NCBI GenBank assembly: GCA_900550005.1
Contig: URQL01000016.1
Location: 1 to 16,433 of the forward strand
DNA from: an uncultured Erysipelotrichaceae bacterium
Lineage (GTDB): Bacteria > Bacillota_I > Bacilli_A > Erysipelotrichales > Coprobacillaceae
Reading direction: 5' to 3'
DNA length: 16,433 bases
The notes beneath the pieces were generated by a model. It was not told where the DNA came from, ran no database searches, and was given only the letters and a program-made list of their open reading frames with translations. Below, in pieces: positions 13,642 through 16,433 of this stretch (its first letter is position 1; each line of letters begins with the position of its first letter). Both the position numbers and the translations under genes were made by a program.

Positions 13642-15045
13642 ATGAAATCAATTTATGGAAAATTGATTATTGGATTTTTAGTAAGTATCTTTATTAGCTT
13701 TTCTTTTGCAGGCTATTTTGTATTAAAAAACAATTCACAAGAATTATCGGAAGTAACGAAAGAAGAATTATTAGATACAAATGCATTATTAGTGAGTCAA
13801 ATCGATAATCAATCAATTGATGAGGTGAATTTAATATTAAGTCATGTTTCTAAAGCTCTAGAGTTGTCTATTTATTTAACGAATGGAAGTACGCAATATA
13901 CTTATGGTGATTTTAAATCACCAACTGGGTTGCAAGAAGATATTCAAATTTTATTATCGAATGATCGTGATGAAGTTAATTTACGTAATTCGTTTTTTCA
14001 AACAGTAGGGATGAATTGTCATTTTGATAATGATCAATATGCTTTATTTATTCAAAAGAATATTTCTGCCCAAGAAAATATTATTAAACATTCTGTTTTA
14101 ATGGCTGTTGGTTTTATCTTTATTGCAGGAAGTATCGTCTTTTTAATTATTGCAGATATTATTGTTAAACCAATCACACGTTTAACACGAGCAACACAAG
14201 AACTTGCTAAAGGAAATTATAATGTCAGTGTTAATTATCGAGGAAATGATGAAATCGGTCGATTAAATCAAAGTTTTAACTTAATGGCTAAAGAGTTAGT
14301 TAGACAAGAACAAACAAGACAACAATTCATTTCTGATGTTTCTCATGAGTTCCAAACGCCATTAACATCGATTAATGGTTTTGCAACGATTTTAAAAAAT
14401 GAAGATTTAACTAATGAACAAAGAGAAAAGTATACCGACATTATTTTATTTGAAAGCAAACGTTTATCTACACTTAGTAAAAATATGTTACAGTTAACGT
14501 TGCTTGATGGGGAAGATACAAAATTAAATATTGAAAATTATTCTTTAACGAAACAGCTTAATCGAGTTATGGATTCTTTAGAAGCACAAGCAATTCAAAA
14601 AGATATTGAGATTGAATCCAATCTTCCTAAAAAGGAAATCTTTATTAGCGGAGATCAAAACCGCTTAGAACAGGTATGGATCAATATTTTAAATAATGCC
14701 ATCAAATATACAGAAGAAGGAGGCTATATTTCTGTTAATTTGAAAAAGAATAGTAAAGATGTGGAAATTATGATTTCGGATACAGGAATAGGCATGGATG
14801 AAGAAGCCCAACGTCATATTTTTGAACGTTTTTATCGTGAAGATAAAGCACGTAGTGTTGGTGGTAATGGACTTGGATTAGCGATTGTAAAAAGTATCGT
14901 TGATTTACATGGGGGAAGTATCAAAGTTAAATCCCAAAAAGATGTCGGGTCAGAATTTTATATCACGTTACCTTATGATCGTAATAATGCGATTAAAGAT
15001 GTTTTAAAATCTTATCGTAAAGAAAATAATAATGAGCTCAAATAA
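13642..15045 (+). CDS. membrane sensor histidine kinase
   Basis: This is the partner kinase of the preceding regulator. Order of parts in the 467 residues: TM1 ~8-28, an extracellular sensor region ~29-150, TM2 ~151-174, HAMP ~175-228, HisKA with His235 in SHEFQTPLTS, and HATPase_c with the N-box NNAIKY (351-356), G1 DTGIG (380-384), F-box FERFYR (395-400) and G2 GGNGLGLAIV (407-416). The H-box has Gln where Arg or Lys is more usual (HEFQTP), a variant seen in other Bacillota. The sensor region has no PAS or known domain that I can recognise, so the signal is unknown. Translation is likely coupled to the regulator (2-base gap, weak Shine-Dalgarno GAAGAG). Confidence 0.95.
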   Translation: MKSIYGKLIIGFLVSIFISFSFAGYFVLKNNSQELSEVTKEELLDTNALLVSQIDNQSIDEVNLILSHVSKALELSIYLTNGSTQYTYGDFKSPTGLQEDIQILLSNDRDEVNLRNSFFQTVGMNCHFDNDQYALFIQKNISAQENIIKHSVLMAVGFIFIAGSIVFLIIADIIVKPITRLTRATQELAKGNYNVSVNYRGNDEIGRLNQSFNLMAKELVRQEQTRQQFISDVSHEFQTPLTSINGFATILKNEDLTNEQREKYTDIILFESKRLSTLSKNMLQLTLLDGEDTKLNIENYSLTKQLNRVMDSLEAQAIQKDIEIESNLPKKEIFISGDQNRLEQVWINILNNAIKYTEEGGYISVNLKKNSKDVEIMISDTGIGMDEEAQRHIFERFYREDKARSVGGNGLGLAIVKSIVDLHGGSIKVKSQKDVGSEFYITLPYDRNNAIKDVLKSYRKENNNELK

Positions 15046-15065
15046 TTCTTGTTTGAGCTTTTTTT
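15035..15065 (+). terminator. intrinsic terminator of the two-component operon, overlapping the coding end
   Basis: AGCTCAAA (15035-15042) pairs with TTTGAGCT (15052-15059) around a 9-nt loop, and seven T residues follow. The 5' arm consists of the last kinase codons, and the stop TAA (15043-15045) opens the loop. Confidence 0.92.
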
Positions 15066-15118
15066 CATCTTGTCAAGCACATATTTTGATTATTCTTTAT
15101 TTTTTATTTAATTTATTA

Positions 15119-15124
15119 TATAAT
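15119..15124 (+). promoter_or_regulatory. candidate -10 element of the smc promoter
   Basis: A perfect TATAAT lies 26 bases before the smc start, after the kinase terminator. The -35 at 17 bases' distance (TTTATT) is weak. Confidence 0.4.
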
Positions 15125-15150
15125 AATGTATTGAGACAAGGGGTGAATCT

Positions 15151-16433
15151 ATGTATTTAAAGAAAATTGAATTACATGGTTTTAAATCTTTTGCAGATCG
15201 TGTTAATTTAGAATTACAGCCAGGGATCACAGGAATCGTTGGACCTAATGGTTGTGGAAAAAGTAATATCACTGATGCTATTCGTTGGGTTTTAGGGGAA
15301 CAGTCCGTGAAATCTTTAAGAGGGACAGCGATGAGTGATGTTATTTTTGCAGGATCACAAGATCGAAAACCACAAAATTTAGCAGAAGTCACTTTAGTTT
15401 TTGATAATAGTGATCGCTATATTGATAGTGATTATCAAAATATTGAAATAACAAGACGCATTTATCGTCATAATAATGAAGGGGAATATTTATTAAATAA
15501 ACAACCCTGTCGTTTAAAAGATATCGTTGATTTAATGATGGATACAGGACTTGGACGAGATTCGTTATCCATGATTTCACAAGGAAATATCTCTTCTTTT
15601 GCGGATTCAAAACCAGAAGAAAGAAGACCGATGTTTGAAGAGGCAGCAGGAGTTGCAAAATATAAGAAAAGAAAAATTGAATCTTTAAGAAGATTAGAAA
15701 AAACGACAGAAAATTTGAATCGAGTTCAAGATATTGTAAATGAATTAGAAAAACAAATCATCCCTTTGAAAAAACAAAAAGAAAAAGCGGAAACCTATAT
15801 TGCTTTAAAAAAACAATTAGAAGAAATTGAAATTGGTTTGATCGTTCATGAATCTACGGATTTAAAAGCACAAATTGATCAAATTAAGCAACGCATTCAA
15901 GAATTAGAAAATTATCAACAAAGTTATTCGAATGACTTAGTCACAAAAGAAGCCTTGTTAGCCACTAAAAAGGATAAAATGGTTTTACTTGATAAAGAAG
16001 TGGATGCTTTACAATCTAAATTAATGGAAGCTTTAGAAAATGTAAATCAATTAAATACAAGTAAAGTTCAAATCGACGAAAAAAGAAAACATATTTTAGA
16101 AGGTGGTTCTTCAGAAAATTTAGAAGAACAAGTCACTTCTTTAAAACAAATGTTAAGTGAAGTTTTAAGTGATTATAATCAAAGTGTTGAACGTTATGAT
16201 CATTCTAAAGCAAATTTAGATGCTTTTGAATTAAAACGTAATCAAGTGATGACTAAATTAAACGGACTTCGTCAATTATTAGAACAACAAAATTCAAAAT
16301 ACATTTTCAGTCATAAAAAATCATCTTTTTTTAAAAAAATACACCTATTATTTTTTTTGACATTTTTTTGTATATTTTTTAAACAATTTCGTCATATTTT
16401 GTCGATATTTTTTACTTGGTTAACATTAAATTA
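15151..16433 (+). CDS. smc: chromosome segregation SMC ATPase, N-terminal part only; coding character lost after ~16300
   Basis: SMC dimerises, and with ScpA and ScpB forms the bacterial condensin that organises and separates the chromosome. Seen: MYLKKIELHGFKSFADRV at the start, Walker A GPNGCGKS at 31-38, the Q-loop QGNISSF around 144-150, EEAAGVAKYK at 163-172, and then a heptad-like coiled coil from ~173 to ~380 (nt ~16290). The Shine-Dalgarno AAGGGGTGA lies 5 bases before the ATG. A full protein is about 1,000-1,200 residues with hinge, second coil and C-terminal ATPase half. Here, from about nt 16300, the frame stays open to the window end, but the product turns into a Phe/Ile/Leu-rich string unlike any SMC coil, read from T-runs. 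So the true smc sequence ends near 16290-16305, and a foreign or misjoined sequence follows. Confidence 0.85.
   Translation, partial: MYLKKIELHGFKSFADRVNLELQPGITGIVGPNGCGKSNITDAIRWVLGEQSVKSLRGTAMSDVIFAGSQDRKPQNLAEVTLVFDNSDRYIDSDYQNIEITRRIYRHNNEGEYLLNKQPCRLKDIVDLMMDTGLGRDSLSMISQGNISSFADSKPEERRPMFEEAAGVAKYKKRKIESLRRLEKTTENLNRVQDIVNELEKQIIPLKKQKEKAETYIALKKQLEEIEIGLIVHESTDLKAQIDQIKQRIQELENYQQSYSNDLVTKEALLATKKDKMVLLDKEVDALQSKLMEALENVNQLNTSKVQIDEKRKHILEGGSSENLEEQVTSLKQMLSEVLSDYNQSVERYDHSKANLDAFELKRNQVMTKLNGLRQLLEQQNSKYIFSHKKSSFFKKIHLLFFLTFFCIFFKQFRHILSIFFTWLTLN
16300..16433. other. very T-rich non-SMC sequence with two imperfect direct repeats
   Basis: This stretch is markedly lower in G+C than the smc codons before it and has runs of 6-8 T. 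Two ~23-24-base imperfect repeats, at 16359-16381 and 16391-16414, share the pattern G(A/T)CAT...GT..ATATTTTTTA and start 32 bases apart. Repeated, evenly spaced motifs near a junction resemble transposase-binding sites at the end of a Tn7/Mu-type or similar element. No coding region or complete inverted repeat is visible, so the identity is open; a misassembly is equally possible. Confidence 0.4.

Noticed and set aside
15108..15658. Two minus-strand open frames opposite smc
   Set aside because: They lie antisense to the well-conserved SMC head, have no recognisable domain and no ribosome site; shadows of the real gene.
16357..16376. TTGACA and TATATT as an outward promoter in the T-rich tail
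   Set aside because: The hexamers are only 8 bases apart, not 16-18, so they cannot form a sigma-A promoter.
16309..16433. Apparent transmembrane tail fused to SMC
   Set aside because: The hydrophobic residues come from T-runs read as Phe and Leu in non-coding-like DNA; SMC proteins are cytoplasmic and the rest of the protein is missing.

Overview
The window is AT-rich chromosomal DNA from a low-GC Gram-positive (Bacillota) bacterium. An alpha/beta-type small acid-soluble spore protein gene behind a sigma-G-like promoter indicates an endospore former. The large class II GalT, the GalK variant, the many purine-rich Shine-Dalgarno sites and the compact intrinsic terminators all fit Bacillota. 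A spore-forming Erysipelotrichia-like gut bacterium is my best guess, but that is inference and not proven by the sequence.

Layout. (1) 1-3387 (+): the end of a galactose operon, galT (5' end outside the window) - galM - galK, with tightly overlapping genes. (2) 3388-5376: a patch where gene remains alternate with intact genes. It holds a decayed small ORF, a NUDIX hydrolase gene with an in-frame amber codon, an unknown 96-residue Cys/His protein, an intact MazG-like pyrophosphatase, and a clear pseudogene of an alpha/beta hydrolase. (3) 5381-10294 (-): gdhA, an EF-G paralogue, and a two-gene unit encoding a small membrane protein and a LmbE/PIG-L deacetylase. Each of these units ends in its own terminator. 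(4) 10336-15045 (+): the spore protein gene, then ackA-nrnA with a catabolite-response-element-like site upstream, then an OmpR-type response regulator with its sensor kinase. (5) 15151-16433 (+): the first ~380 codons of smc. After about 16300 the coding character collapses into very T-rich DNA carrying two imperfect direct repeats, as if another sequence had been joined there.

Functions. The gal genes take galactose through the Leloir pathway to UDP-linked sugars. ackA makes ATP from acetyl phosphate in overflow metabolism, and gdhA links carbon to nitrogen metabolism. nrnA recycles nanoRNA and pAp. The NUDIX and MazG-like genes look like nucleotide-pool housekeeping. Most of the window is ordinary core genome. 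The best leads are the smc junction with its repeats, the amber codon in the NUDIX gene and the gene-decay patch around it, and an EF-G paralogue that lacks the catalytic histidine. I see no CRISPR array, tRNA, rRNA or complete mobile element.
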